A stretch of DNA of 64,000 bases, from contig MU008185.1 in the NCBI GenBank assembly GCA_010909165.1, positions 620,001-684,000 on the forward strand. Direction: 5' to 3'. The translations under genes were made by a program, and so were the position numbers. Each line of letters opens with the position of its first letter. Within the stretch, counting starts at the first letter, position 1. The notes beneath the pieces were generated by a model, which ran no database searches, had not been told where the DNA came from, and worked only from the letters and a program-made list of their open reading frames with translations. This document shows, piece after piece, positions 44,686 to 57,333 of the stretch. The DNA is from Anthoceros angustus (Eukaryota > Streptophyta > Anthocerotopsida > Anthocerotales > Anthocerotaceae).

Positions 44686-47514
44686 TCAAGGTCGCCCCTT
44701 ACAGCTGCAACAGCCATCCATGAACTGATGCACACGGTACGCATCCCTTACAACTATGTCTCTCTTTTCAACTCTTGACATGATCTCAGTGGAGCTGTGG
44801 CAGTCACTGCACATGCGTAGATTCTTGGTCACCAGCAGAGGTGTCCCACTCGGAGTGTTCAAGAGACCAAACGCCAAAGCCAGCTTCTCAGCATGCCCAC
44901 AAAGAGCATCTTCCTTCTCCTTCTCAGACAGTGGCTTCAACACCAACATTGTGTGTGCAACGTGACCGCCTTCCTCCTTCAGGCGTGCATTCATGCTCTT
45001 CACCTTGAGGGAAATATCACCTTTGTGCTCTCCCACCACAAATGTATGGACCTGCTTCTTCACCTCGATGCCCGCCACCGCAGGCTTCTTGTTAGCTCCT
45101 GCTGCCAGTCTCCGTGTTTCAATCCTCTCTACATCTGTCCACCTGCCTGCATCTGCATAGACATTGGCCATGAGCACATATGCGGACGGCTCCTGAGGGT
45201 CCAGTCTAACAATGCTTTCGAAACACCGCGTTGCCCTCTCTATATCCCCATGACTTCTACACGCAGTCAGTAAAGACGTTAAGCCCACGACCTTGTTTTT
45301 GCCCTCACGTGAAGAGAGCATCTTCTCTGCCTCGTCCAAATGGCCTGCACGCCCCAGAAGATCAATCATGCAATTGTAGTGCTCAACAGTAGCTTTAATG
45401 CCATGCTTCTCGACCATGGCATCGAAGAGCTTGCGACCCTCATCCACCAGTCCCTCGTGACTGCAGGCTACTAAAAGGCAAGTAAAAGTAGCATCATCAG
45501 GCTGAATACCCGCGACTAACATCTCCTCAAAACAAGCTAGTGCCTTGTGACCTTCGCCACAAGTACCACACCCAGCTATAAGGGCATTCCATGTCACCAC
45601 ATCCTTGGTGGCTAAGCTGTCAAAGACCTGGCGTGCATCTTCCAGTTTGCCACATTTGGCATACATGTCCACCAGGCAGCTGCCAACAAACAAATTATCT
45701 AGCTGTCCCTTGTCCACAATCTGTGAGTGCAGCTGCGTCCCCAGCTGTAAGGCACCAGCGCTTGCACAGGCCTTGAGAAGGCAAACAAAAGTAACGCTGT
45801 CAGCCAGAATCAGGCTCTCCTGCTCCATTTGTGCATACAGAAGAAGCGCCTCTTGACTGAGCCCATGACTTGCATACCCAGCTATCAGGGTATTCCATGT
45901 GACCACATCCTTTGTGTTCAAGCTGTCAAAAACCCTACGTGCCTCTTCCAGTTCCCCACATTTCGCATACATGTCCACTAGGCAGTTCCCCAACACGGTC
46001 TCTCTTTCTAGCAGACCTCTTTTCACCATGTCTGAGTGCAGCTGCTTGCCTACCTGTAAAGCACCTGCACCCGCACTGGCCTTCAGAAGGCAAGTAAAAG
46101 TAACATGATTAGCCAAAATCTTGCCCTCCTGCTGCATTTGTTCGTACAGAACAAGCGCCTCTTGACAGAGCCCACGATTAGCATACCCCGTGATCAGGGA
46201 ATTCCATAGTGCCACATCCTTTGTGGCACAGCTGTCAAAAACCCGGCGTGCATCGTGCATTTCGCCGCATTTTGCATACATGCCAACCAGGGAGCTGGCA
46301 ACAAACAAGTCAGGAGGAATGCCACTCAGCAGCACATCAGAGTGCACCTTTTTACCAGACTCTAAGTCGGCCGCACTTGCACAAGCTTGAAGGGCAGCTA
46401 CAAAGACGTGACTATCCGCTTTCATTCCTGAGCTGCGCATCTCGTGGTACAGCCTTATGGCATCATTAGGCTTTCCATGTTTAGCATGAGCGGCGATTAT
46501 GGAAGACCACATGAAGACACTTGGTTTCCGCACCCTGGTGAACACATCCATGGCCTCTTGTAACCTACCTCCAGATGCATACATGCGCAATATATGATTC
46601 CCATAGAATGCATTTGACTCGTAGCCAAGTTTGACAGTGAGATCATGAACTCGTCGCCCCACAACGATATCCTTCTTAGCTGCACACAGTTTCAGCACAC
46701 TGTGAAACAGAGACTGAGAAATTTGACAATCTGTCTGCGCCAACAATTCCAGGGCTCCAACGGCCTCAGCAAGCTTCCCCTGCTGGCATAACATGCTCAC
46801 GGTTACGGCCGATAAGCCCATTTCCGATGCCGCAGGCCTGCCAAGCTCAGGCTCCTCCGGAAAGCTCGACTTGGAAGGAGGCGCACCATGACCCATCTGC
46901 ATATCCAAAGCAATAAGCTGCTCATCCACCCACGCTGGCTTGAAACTGTTGTCTAACCAGAGGACCTCGCCGGACCACTTACGCCGGAAGTCAGGAGAAC
47001 GGGAGCTCTTCTTATCTCGCCTATTGTCCTCCCAGCTGGTTGGATCCAGAAAAAACTGTCGCCACAAGAGCTCCTGCTCCTGGCGACGACCATCGCTGCC
47101 AGTGGATTTTCTGGGAAGTGCTGGGTGGTTTCTTACACTGCTGCACCTCGAGGCGTGGCTGTTTGCCAGCGGCTGATTCCCTAAAGCAAGCTGAGCAGGA
47201 GCTCCTAGTAGAACCCCTGAATGCCCACCAAATTGCTGGGTCCATAAGGGATCCGGTTGCCATACTATGGCCATCATATAGGCACCACTCAAGGAAGATT
47301 GAGACGCAGGACGTGGCAGGATGCGGTACTGCACAGGACCATCAAACGAAACGTGAAGAAGCCACACTAGTTGATGGCCGTGGCCCCTTGGTTCCTCCCG
47401 AACCAGCGGGACATGGTCTGCAGATTGTGAAGGGACTGAAAGTTTTGATTTCGTCGTTGAGCCACCGCCTAAGCAGCAAACCGCTTCCTCGGGATCTTGT
47501 CGTGAAATGACCAC
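44686..47514 (-). CDS. PLS-class PPR protein with DYW:KP-type deaminase domain
   Basis: A single exon encodes 942 residues. The first 235 or so are a long Arg/Ser/Pro-rich leader that may include an organelle targeting signal. PPR motifs of the P, L and S types follow to about residue 700 (LVDMYAKCGELEEARRVFDS, KDVVTWNTLIAGYASHGLSQ and similar). The E region runs into a variant PG box, KKPAVAGIEV (809-818), instead of PGxSWIE. The deaminase domain keeps the zinc-site HAE at 874-876 with CSDC at 902-905, then CSC at 936-938, but ends in GRP rather than DYW. KP plus GRP are marks of the DYW:KP group, linked to U-to-C editing of organelle transcripts. Target RNA is not predicted here. Confidence 0.93.
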   Translation of the reverse strand: MVISRQDPEEAVCCLGGGSTTKSKLSVPSQSADHVPLVREEPRGHGHQLVWLLHVSFDGPVQYRILPRPASQSSLSGAYMMAIVWQPDPLWTQQFGGHSGVLLGAPAQLALGNQPLANSHASRCSSVRNHPALPRKSTGSDGRRQEQELLWRQFFLDPTSWEDNRRDKKSSRSPDFRRKWSGEVLWLDNSFKPAWVDEQLIALDMQMGHGAPPSKSSFPEEPELGRPAASEMGLSAVTVSMLCQQGKLAEAVGALELLAQTDCQISQSLFHSVLKLCAAKKDIVVGRRVHDLTVKLGYESNAFYGNHILRMYASGGRLQEAMDVFTRVRKPSVFMWSSIIAAHAKHGKPNDAIRLYHEMRSSGMKADSHVFVAALQACASAADLESGKKVHSDVLLSGIPPDLFVASSLVGMYAKCGEMHDARRVFDSCATKDVALWNSLITGYANRGLCQEALVLYEQMQQEGKILANHVTFTCLLKASAGAGALQVGKQLHSDMVKRGLLERETVLGNCLVDMYAKCGELEEARRVFDSLNTKDVVTWNTLIAGYASHGLSQEALLLYAQMEQESLILADSVTFVCLLKACASAGALQLGTQLHSQIVDKGQLDNLFVGSCLVDMYAKCGKLEDARQVFDSLATKDVVTWNALIAGCGTCGEGHKALACFEEMLVAGIQPDDATFTCLLVACSHEGLVDEGRKLFDAMVEKHGIKATVEHYNCMIDLLGRAGHLDEAEKMLSSREGKNKVVGLTSLLTACRSHGDIERATRCFESIVRLDPQEPSAYVLMANVYADAGRWTDVERIETRRLAAGANKKPAVAGIEVKKQVHTFVVGEHKGDISLKVKSMNARLKEEGGHVAHTMLVLKPLSEKEKEDALCGHAEKLALAFGLLNTPSGTPLLVTKNLRMCSDCHSSTEIMSRVEKRDIVVRDAYRVHQFMDGCCSCKGRP

Positions 47515-47996
47515 TCTCTCCTCCCCTCACCGGTTACCTTCTACTCCCGGTGGCAACGGCATGTCTTCGCGGCATGGCCAGCCCTGCGAATCTGCGATGA
47601 GAATGATGGGCATGCTCAGGGTGCGATGGGGCTTCCTCAGCATGCGATGGTGCGAAGCCCTAAGTTATATAAAATTCTTCTTCTTCTATATCCTGATCTT
47701 GCATGCATGCATGCGATGGGATGAGATGGGATGGGTTGGGTCCGATACCATACCCGAAGTGAGAGTTGCGAGCATGCATGGCACCGGTGCCATGGGGACT
47801 CCATACCCTAACCCTAAAAGGAAAAATTTAAGTCGCCTTAAAAAGAATGGGTAATGAAAAAATAATCCAAGGTCCTTCGTTACATCCATTCAGGGAATGT
47901 GGAGACTTTATGAAAAGAACAAGATGGGAAATCCCATCTACCCCGAGGCAAAAGGGGACAACCCACGACGGGGCACCAGGGGAGCGTGCCCCCATA
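47515..47996. other. Upstream region of the PPR gene
   Basis: 480 bp with a GATGGGATGAGATGGGATGG run near 47716-47740 and a telomere-like CCCTAACCCTAAAAGG at about 47806-47821, which could be a telo-box or the 3' end of the neighbouring LINE. No coding signal. Confidence 0.4.
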
Positions 47997-49292
47997 CTAA
48001 TCTACCCTATAACCCCCAACCGTCCCCAAGATGTCGCCGTCCAAGATAGGGAAGGGCATGCTTACCATTGGTGCTGCCGATTCCGCATCTCCAGTACTCG
48101 TGATCGTCCTAAAGATGGCGCTGGCCAGCGCTCTTTGCAGGGCGATGGAAACCCATTGCCTGAAATATGCCACAACACTGGAAAGGGGGAGGCCGACCCC
48201 ACCGCTGTCGTTGTGGTAGGCCCTTGCGCACTCCTTGATAAAACGAGAAAAAACCTTATGCAAGGCCCTATGGGTTTCAATGGCAAGGGGGGTGAAAATA
48301 TGACCACTGCATGGGCCTGTACTTGTAAATTTACTTAGTTGCGCTCCCTTCCGCCGCCCAACCTAGAGAGTTGAAAAAGACATGGTCGCTAACAGACTGT
48401 CTAGTTGGATCAATGACAACCACGTCCGCAATCAAAACCTCGTCCCCCCACATCAAGAAAGGGTCAGCCCTAATAGAGACACCATTGTGTAGAGTATATT
48501 GCCGCTCTTTGAAAGGGAAGAAACGGCTCTCCTTAGCCATCGAGAATATGACGTCTCAAACGGCGTCGTGTGTAGCAATACATTGTCCACCCATAAGACA
48601 ACGCGCTAAGTGGGCCCCAGGGTCATCGATGGAGGCCCCACAGCAGCAAGCCGGAAGAGAACAGGCTAGTGATTGGACCGACCCAGGCGAAACCTCATCG
48701 CGGTAGAAAAAGAAGCTAGTGCGATTCGGAACACCTGGATGCAAGGGCGGCCCAGGAGCCAGGAACCTACACCCTTCCCTGAGCAAGAGCGAAGGCGAGC
48801 TCTAGCGGGACGAGGAATTGAAGAATCCAGAAGAAGACCCTGCAGCACCTGCCCATAATGCTTCTCCTGGAGAGAAGCTTGCAACCCCCGGGTGTCTGCG
48901 AGAAACAAAGAAAAAGAAGGCATGGCCTCCTTGGCTAGAGGGGGTAAGTGGTCCCTAGCCGACCTTAGGGACACTTAGAAGCACCCCTCCTCAATTCCTG
49001 TGACGAAATTCTCCAAAATGCTGCTATCCCGGATAAGGAAGCGAGAGGCCAAAATTGGGACCGAGAGGGCCTAGCTTCCTAGAAAAGCCGCTCGCGTCGA
49101 GGCCTCCATGGCCAAAAGACCTGCGCCCCCAAAAATGATAGGGAGGGACGCTTGTCGCCGTCCAAGTCCTCGGCCGCACATTCGAAGGAACCTGGGCCGA
49201 AAATGTCTCCCAGAGACTGCATAACCATACATGAGTTGGAACTCCCCGGTTAAGCGTCCTTCCAACGGATCTATGCTCAGATGGGGTGCCAT
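47997..49292 (-). mobile_element. Non-LTR retrotransposon (LINE) ORF2 3' fragment, decayed
   Basis: Minus-strand pieces in several frames follow the order of a plant/algal LINE ORF2 tail. They are: RRQASLPIIFGGAGLLAMEA (near 49140); a RARLRSCSGKGVGSWLLG block (near 48770); a cysteine-rich CCCGASIDDPGAHLARCLMG block followed by HDAV (near 48580); ADVVVIDPTRQSVSDHVFFN (near 48400); and LSSVVAYFRQWVSIALQRAL (near 48150). Stops and frame changes lie between them. The polymerase domain itself is missing, as in a 5'-truncated copy. Confidence 0.7.
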
Positions 49293-52200
49293 CTATCCCC
49301 CATCTGCATAGCCCTATAGGGCTACTTGTTTTTATCTGTTATAAAACCATCATGTCTTTGCCTATAGGGCTACCTATTTTTATTGTTATAAAAACATCAT
49401 GTCTTTGTCTTCGCAGCGTGTAGGGCCATCAACTGTTAATCTCCACTGCGTGCGCGGCCGCCAGTCGTTAGTATTCGCTGCATGTGGGGCCGCAAGTTGT
49501 TGGTGTCCTACGGGATTACTCCATATCAAAATCCCAGTGGCGGACTTCGATGTATGCTTTGAAATATTTATCAAGTCTTTGAATTCACTGAAAAATAATC
49601 CAAGGTCCCCATCCCAGACCTTATCGAACCATAAGGCCCTTAACCCCATAACGCTAAATCTTCTCATATTGAGTTGTTGAGCTCTCGTTTTGGGCTCCTC
49701 AATTTTTTTTACATATGTCTTTCACGTGGAACCTTTAAGCCATGTCCGTGGCAAGGGTCTAGACCATGTTGATTTTCACAACACAAAAACCAGGCCTCAT
49801 AGCAACGTCCAGACCACATCAATCACAAGGATTCTAAAAGATGCCTCTCAACCACGGCGTCTACTTAGGGTTCTTCTGAACTGGGGGCACTTGAACTGCT
49901 TTATACAGGGAGAACTGCCTCTAGGAATTGCTAAATAGGTATGTAATTCATTTGGAGGGTCCCACCTTTGAGCCTCTCGAATTTGATGAGCAACCGAATC
50001 TTGTCGGTATTCTTGGCAGGAAATTCCTTCTCAAGGATCAGATAAAACACTGCTACTAGGTCACCCACAAACGCTGTGGAAATAGTCGGTGACACACCCT
50101 GGGTAGTAGTGCCAGATCTAAAGCTGGAAGAGTAATGGAAGTAGGAGTGGGCCCTGTACCTCCATTGGCTGCATCAACAACAATAGCAGTTGCCTAAGCT
50201 ATTGACTGTGCACTTGTAATTGCTGCAACAAAGGCAGGATTGGGATTTGCAATTGTGGTAAGCAAGTTGGGTGAATGGATGCGAAATACATCCAAGGCCT
50301 CATCGGCCAACCATCTTGCCATTTGCTCAAAGGCATATTGCGGAGTAAAAGCAGCAACATGTCGCAGACACAGTTCTGAAACCAAAGTACCGTAATACAC
50401 TTTGAAGTTCCGCAAAGCCAGTGTTCCTCACCTCCTACCAAGCTTGGAAATCCTTTGATGCGAGGATTCAAGTTCCTCCATGGCAAATACTGAAGTATAA
50501 GCTAGTTGGAGGTATGCTACCTTGAAAAGTGGTAGTCTGGAATCTCCAACCTTGCGACTGTGACGCAGTGTCCTCAGCTTCATTCACAAGTCCTGGTTCT
50601 TTAACCAAAGCCTTGTTATTAACTTCCATCCCTGCTACTGTCCACAAAGGATCCAAAGTAGCCTCCACAAGACTAGGCTCTTGAGCTGCTTCATCTACCG
50701 AAGGACAAGCACATAGTCGTCATTGGCTTCTTGTCCCAGAGCCTTGAAATCTAAGAGGACCTGCTGGTTCCTCTCCTCCTATCTTAGCTTGATTACGTAA
50801 GAATTATGGAGATTTAGCTCCCTTGCCTGATATGCTCCAAGAAATCACGAGGAAACCCTCCACATGCTCACTAGAAAAAGCATATCAATGAGCTTACGCA
50901 CGAAATTATTCATTTTTCTGATTGCACCTCGAGACCAGTAGGTGGCTAAGCTACCGGTACCATAGCTGAACTGTGTGCTCCTACTCACAAAGCAAGAAGT
51001 GCAAAGAAGTTTTCAGCAAGTAAAGGCTTTGTGAAATGCCAGCAAAACTCACATTGCCTGCTAACGTAACCTTGCATACGGAGTCCAGCACAATCCTGAG
51101 ACCAGAGAGTTGCATCATGCTTATGCCCATGCATCAAACACATAGTAGAAATTACTTAGCATAAGATTGCATTCTTGAAAAGGCAAAGCCAATAACACAA
51201 AGGTCCATCCAACCAAAAGTCTGTTCAGAACTTGCTGGAACCTGTAGCCCTAGGAGTAGCGGATACTTATTTGCTACGCTCACCATCGGACCACAATCTG
51301 CCATCTTCAATTGATGCTGGAAATCCTTGCCTGTGTCTACCCGATAGCATATGGATCCCTTAATGTGCACACATCCTAATGATCCACTAAGCCATCACTT
51401 GCTTACTAGCATATATGGCTTGGACATTACAAGGCATTTACTAATCTATATAATAATAATATTATCTATTTTTAGATATTTTTTACAATTACCAATATAA
51501 AAACTAATTAATGAGAATAACTAAATACCTCAATATATGAGTATTATCAAATACGACAATCTACAACATGGTAAGTGTTCACCTCGATACCACTCCTCAC
51601 ATGGCAGCCTGCAATTTTACTAATTATCGTTCTTGCCTACTACTTGTCTTCTACTTGCTATTGTCTCTAACTTCCAGCATGTTCATCCTGCTCTCGTTGG
51701 GCACCGTGCTCCCAACTTCTCCACTTTCCATAGCCAAGTCAAAGCGTGGTCATGCCGAGCATGATGCCCCCATCCCTCTTGACTCTATTCTGTTGGTCAC
51801 TTCGCCAGCATCTCATACAATTCGAGCTGTTGATATTGCCCATATTGCATCGCCAAATGACCGTGCCAGAGGTAGGGAGAGGTGCCTTGCTTCCGACATG
51901 GAATCTCAGTTATCCATGTCCAAATTCGAACTCCCCAAAAATCCTTCAAATCCCAATGTCCTTTCTTAGCTTCATAATTCGAAGATGCAAGCATCTAGCG
52001 TGGTATTGTTGTTTGCTTTCATGTCGTCTAAATAATTATTGGCCATCATTCGTGCACGTCATCATCAAGTTCCCTCCAGCCCTCCCCATTCCCATGCGAT
52101 GTGGTAGCCCGAATTACCCCCACCACCGGTCTTGTAGAACCCAATCTCATAAGGACCTGAAGGTAAGAATGAGGACTAGCCTCTGCATCTGCCCTCCCTC

Positions 52201-54543
52201 CCTGCGCAAGGGCTCATCATGGACATGGATCAGCAGCCTGCCGCACCTCCTACCTCGTCATTCAACACTTCAACGTAAGCTCGTAGGCATAATGGGTGAA
52301 GGTTGAATTGCGCCATGTAGTACTTATCCCGTCAGCCACTCAGCTGTGCAAATAGCAAAACTAGATTAGAACGAGCAAGTTTATTTGCCTAAGCAATGTC
52401 TGAGTTGAATCACTTCATGTGCCTTAATATAGATAGGCTTGTGCACAGTACAATAATCTTCCAACCACATTCCAATAAACTTTCTAGAAGAGAAGATAAA
52501 AATATTGTAAACTTGATACCATTTCCCAGCCGCACGGCCTCATGATCGGAGCCAAAATACTCCTTGTAATCCTCTAAGCATGCTACGACTTCATCCACAA
52601 TCATATTCAACTTCGAGTTCAAATAGTTCTGGATCTTGCCTCTCAAATCATGAACGTGTATTGCAAAGTCAAATGTACTAGGATTGTTCATGAATAGAAC
52701 TATAGATGTTTAGAGGTTGGAAGGTTTCCAAAAATAATGTCCACCCGATGTTGCAATACACAACTGAATTTGCAACTAGATATCGGGCTTCGAACGACTG
52801 AATATTTCGAGATATACATCTGAACATAATAGCCTGATGACCAGGAGACAGACAACTCTTTCGAGCAATTGCAATCTCACAGTTGTGTTCTCTACTGTGA
52901 GAACACAACTAGAGAACACAGCACTAGTGAAGTGACCATGCTGTATCTTGGAAACCACTAGAGATAGACTCCCTCATTGGATAAAGTCCAAATTATATAA
53001 TAAGAAGTTCAAAGGAAAGGCGTGTTTTACCAGATTCCTGATAGCCTAAATACAAAGGCAAATGGGCTAGGTTCATTCTCCTCCTATTTCAAAAGCTTCG
53101 AAGTTTCTTCACTAACCTCACTGATGTTCTTCGGAAGATTATTCAATAATAATGCTGGTCTATTAATATACGCAGACAGATTTTGCTTGCATGGGGATGC
53201 ATATCTTCCTACAATTCACCAAGATGTTTTGAGCTGATTGTACACTTAATGATTGGTGCTTCACTTCCTACTTTTGTGGATGCTTCAACTCCTCCTCCTG
53301 ACGATGATTCACCTCATTTTTCTTCGCTGAGACCTCAACTTTCAAAATCAATACATAGTTACCGTTTTTAAAATCGAACTCAAGTGGGTTCGCGTCTTTA
53401 ATCTTTTTCCATCCTTTGGGATACGTTTTCATCAACACCACATTTGCTTGCACTCTATCATCCTCTTCTTTGATAAAAGCTTCACGTTCTTTGCACACCT
53501 AGACCTCCAACGAAATTGACAAGCATTCAAAGAATGCAAGTGCCTCTTCCACCGTCCTTGGGTGTGGCACTTTTGTAACCGGCCCCACAACCTTGCAATA
53601 GAGGGACCCCATAATTGTAGACGAGAAAGTTCACTCCTGCGTGCAACCACAATCAAAGGTTAAATGAACACTTGCTAAGAACTCTCGAAGCATATTAACA
53701 AGTGTACAAGAACCAACATCCCATATCAGCACATTCTATCTAGCTAGCAAACTCCCGCTACATCCGGCGAGCGGGAAACAATCTGCTTAGATACACATAT
53801 AGCTCAGCCCTAGAAAGTATACCCTGCTGCAGCCTTGGCGCCCTTAATAGCATCAGACTACGTATTTTGTAGCAATTCCTTTTGCGCAAGGAATAATGAG
53901 AGCGGTTAGCTTGCAACACCAGACGAGAGAATGAGCAGCGTAGTTCGCATCGCCTCTATCGAGTTTCCCGGCAGCCAGGGCTCTCTAAGGACTCGCTCGT
54001 GTGGAGGAGCTGTCCCTTGCTGGCCAGGCATGAGCCCTACCAGCTTTCCTCCAAATCAAGCTAAAAAGCTCCCATTTCTAGGTTGCCTCGCCATAAATTG
54101 TTGGAGGTGGTGAAGAGTAAGAACCGCAATTTGGAGGTTGCATGCTAATTCTAGATTAGGGACTGAACCACGATAGAGGCTTGCACGCTAATCGTGGAAT
54201 ATGAGTATATTATGTCAAAATAAATATTGACTGGTATGAATAAATCACACCCGGTATGTTAAGGAGGGAACTCTAAGGGCAAGCAAAACAATTGTGCATA
54301 CCATAGGTCCACACACATCGAGACATTTTCATTTATGTACTTTCATGATAACCTACTCAGGAAAAATCGGAAAAGACAATTGAAGACCTAACCAAGTTAA
54401 GGGGTCGCCGTGAGAACGACTGTGGCTTTCTTCTGCGACCTGCCGCTGTTGCGGCTGCCGCAATCCAGGCCTCCTTTACAAGAGCACGATCAGCTGAGGC
54501 CTAGTGGGCAGTTCTGCCTTCGTCTCCCTTGGTTTGCCACACC
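49293..54543. other. AT-rich intergenic stretch without a clear gene
   Basis: About 5.2 kb. A 47-bp unit starting CTATAGGGCTAC is tandemly duplicated at 49314-49407. A minus-strand stretch at 50486-50194 reads ARWLADEALDVFRIHSPNLL and might be a decayed coding piece. Minus-strand frames at 52691-52410 and 53498-53268 are Lys/Glu-rich and unremarkable. From about 51420 to 54400 the sequence is AT-rich and resembles old transposon remains. The last 150 bases should be the eIF3d promoter and 5' UTR. Confidence 0.45.
49314..49407. repeat. Direct duplication of about 47 bp
   Basis: Two copies of CTATAGGGCTAC...GTTATAAAA(C/A)CATCATG+TCTTTG, adjacent. Confidence 0.85.
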
Positions 54544-56667
54544 ATGGCGACCGCGCAGTTTAAGGTTCCGGAGGTGCCTGAGAATCCAGATGGTTGGGGT
54601 CCTCCGGAGAACTTGCCCCTGCAGAATCCTCTAGGGAACTTCCCGTTCGCTCCTACATCCATGTCCGAGAAGCTGGGCAGGGCAGCCGACTGGACCCGAG
54701 TTGGGGCTGCTCGCCCGCTTCCTGGCAGGGGAGCCGAGTACAGTGTTTTTGATTTTGTTTTCGACAGGGCGGAAGAGGAGACTTTCCAGCTGGTAGATGG
54801 CCGCCCCATCTCTCGGCCCAAATTTGGACCTCGCTGGAAGTACCAAAACAGGCCTCAGCTGCCTCAGCGCAAGGACGAGGAGCTCGAGTCACGGAAAAGG
54901 GAGGCTGAGAAGGAGAAGCAGCGGCGGGATCGTTTCTACTATCAGAGGAACATGCAGCGAAGGTAGGCATTTCTATGGTTTCCACATCTGAAAGGAATTA
55001 TTGTCGAAATTGTGATCTGGTTCTGATGGTGATCACCCTCGTGAATGCAGGGAAGCTTCGGTATACCGCAGCTCTGTAGACATCCAGCCGGAATGGAGTA
55101 TGCTAGAACAGATTCCGTTCAATACCTTCAGCAAGCTCAGCTTCCATGTGGGAGAACCCGAGGACCTTGTTACTTGCGGCGCACTTGAACCCTACGATAA
55201 AACCTTCGACCGTATCACACCGAAGAACGAGAAGCGCTTGGAGCGAGCTAAGAATCGAAGTTTCTACAAGGTAGGGCGTTTTGTTTCCGACTCTCAGTTG
55301 GCGATAGAGGGCTTTGTTTCTCTACCAAACTATCTCTTGTCCAGTGTAGCTCAGGCTGAAGGCAGTTGTTGCGGGTACGGGTTGTGGTAAATCTGGCAAC
55401 GGTTATCATCTGCAGTAGAGGTTGCTAACCGAGCATGGTCTTTCGTTGCGGCTGCAGGTTACAACTACTGATGACCCAGTAATTCGAAGGCTGGCGAGTG
55501 AGGACTTGGCAACAGTCTTTGCCACCGATGCCATACTGGCAACACTTATGTGTGCTCCTCGTTCTGTTTACTCTTGGGACATAGTGGTACAAAGGGTCGG
55601 GAATAAGCTATTTTTTGACAAGAGGGATGCCTCTCAGCTTGATCTGGTGGCCGTCAACGAGACTAGTACGGAACCTCTACCTGAGAATAAGGAGGACATC
55701 AACTCTGCCCACTCTCTGAGCGTTGAAGCTGCTTACATAAACCAAAACTTTTCTCAGCAGGTGAGTTTGAATGTGGCGTGATTCAATAGACATGTTTTCC
55801 CTTCGCTGTGGTTGAAGCTTGGTGAGTTGTGCCCCGGTGCTTGTGGCTGACTGAGATTGCCATCCAGGTCCTTGTCAAAGACGGTGAGAAATATGAGTTC
55901 CAAGAGCCAAACCCATTTGCCAGTGAGGGAGAAGAGGTTGCTTCCGTTGCCTATCGATATCGTAAATGGAGACTTGATTCCGAAATTTCGTTGGTGGCGA
56001 GATGTGAGCTTAATGGTTACATGCACAGCAAAGGGGCCGATTCTTTCATGGCAATCTATGCACTGAACGAGTTTGATCCTAAACTTACTGGTACATTTCC
56101 CCCTTGTGTCTGGGTTTCAGCATGTTGCTTGTATGGTGATGGACTTTTGACGTTAATTTCTATGTACAACCAGGTGTGGACTGGCGCCAGAAACTGGACA
56201 CCCAGAGAGGAGCTGTTCTTGCAACGGAACTGAAGAACAACGCGAATAAGCTTGCTAAATGGACGGCTCAAGCGATCCTGGCTGGTGCTGACGTGATGAA
56301 GTTGGGTTATGTTTCTCGCTTCCACCCAAGGGATCACTTTAACCACGCTATACTTGCTGTACAAGGGTACAAGCCCAGGGAATTCGCTTCACAGATAAAT
56401 CTCAGCACCAGCAACATGTGGGGCATTGTGAAGTCGATTGTGGAAGTTTGCTTGAAGCTTGATGAAGGGAAGTATGTCCTCGTTAAGGACCCATCGAAGC
56501 CTCAGGTTCGCCTGTATGAGGTTCCGGCGGATGCTTTTGAGAATGACTATGTGGAGGAGCCGCTGCCTGAAGAGGAACAGCTTCCCCCGCCTCCTGCCGA
56601 AGACGATACAGCTGCTGAAGCTGCGGCGAAGGCAAGTGATGAAAGGGATGTGGAGACTGAAGTGTAG
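54544..56667 (+). CDS. EIF3D: Translation initiation factor eIF3 subunit d
   Basis: Five exons (54544-54962, 55051-55270, 55458-55760, 55868-56090, 56174-56667) join in frame to 552 residues, the usual length of eIF3d. Recognisable blocks are [16 protein letters not shown] at the start, [14 protein letters not shown], a basic region [16 protein letters not shown] to [43 protein letters not shown], and [20 protein letters not shown] with [20 protein letters not shown] near the cap-binding core. It ends in an acidic tail. eIF3d is part of the eIF3 complex on the 40S subunit, and in animals its core can bind the mRNA cap. All introns are GT-AG, 88 to 187 bp. Confidence 0.97.
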
Positions 56668-57333
56668 GATTAACTCTCAAATTTTGGTTGTAAGCGTTTC
56701 CAGCGTGTGGGCTATCCTGGATGAAGCAACGGGTGTCTGGCGGCATCATTGAGAGCTTTTTTTTGGAGTACCCAGCCGGGTTATTTATTGGAAGAGTTGA
56801 TGGCATTGGGAGCGGCCTATAGGCAACAAGTCGAGGGCAATAACCGCCCCGCAGAGCGAAAATTTCATTCTCTTCAATAAGCATCGTCAGACTTTCTGTT
56901 CTCTCTTGCTGGGACTACGTTGTGCTTTCAAAGGACCTCCTCCCCTCTTAGGCCTCGTACATTTATCCCAACAGTTAACCTGTTGCGCCCGTTTGCATTT
57001 GCGATTTGTAACATTCGTCACAAGCAAGCAGAGCATATGAAATGGAAGTCTACAATTTTGCAACGAGAATGATTTACACAGGTACAACACAGAGAATGCC
57101 TTACTCGCCTCGTCCGGCAGAGAAACCAGAATTTTTGTTGCCACTGTTTCTTCCGAAACGAACGTTCTGTACAGAACTGCTCGTGATTACCCCACGTTAG
57201 GAGCAGCAAAGGGAAGAGCTTAGCAGTGCGGGTGAGCATATAGGTTGGAAGGTTGGGCAACCAAACCAAAAGAATGAGCAGTCACAAAGAATGACAAGCT
57301 GTTAATGACGGAAGCGGTACCAATGCAAAAAAA
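56668..57333. other. 3' flanks of convergent genes
   Basis: 666 bp between eIF3d (+) and the ABHD18-like gene (-). No gene seen. Confidence 0.5.

Noticed and set aside
52410-53498. Two minus-strand frames of 93 and 76 residues
   Set aside because: Lys/Glu-rich and isolated in AT-rich DNA, without splice-consistent partners or family motifs; not enough to call genes.
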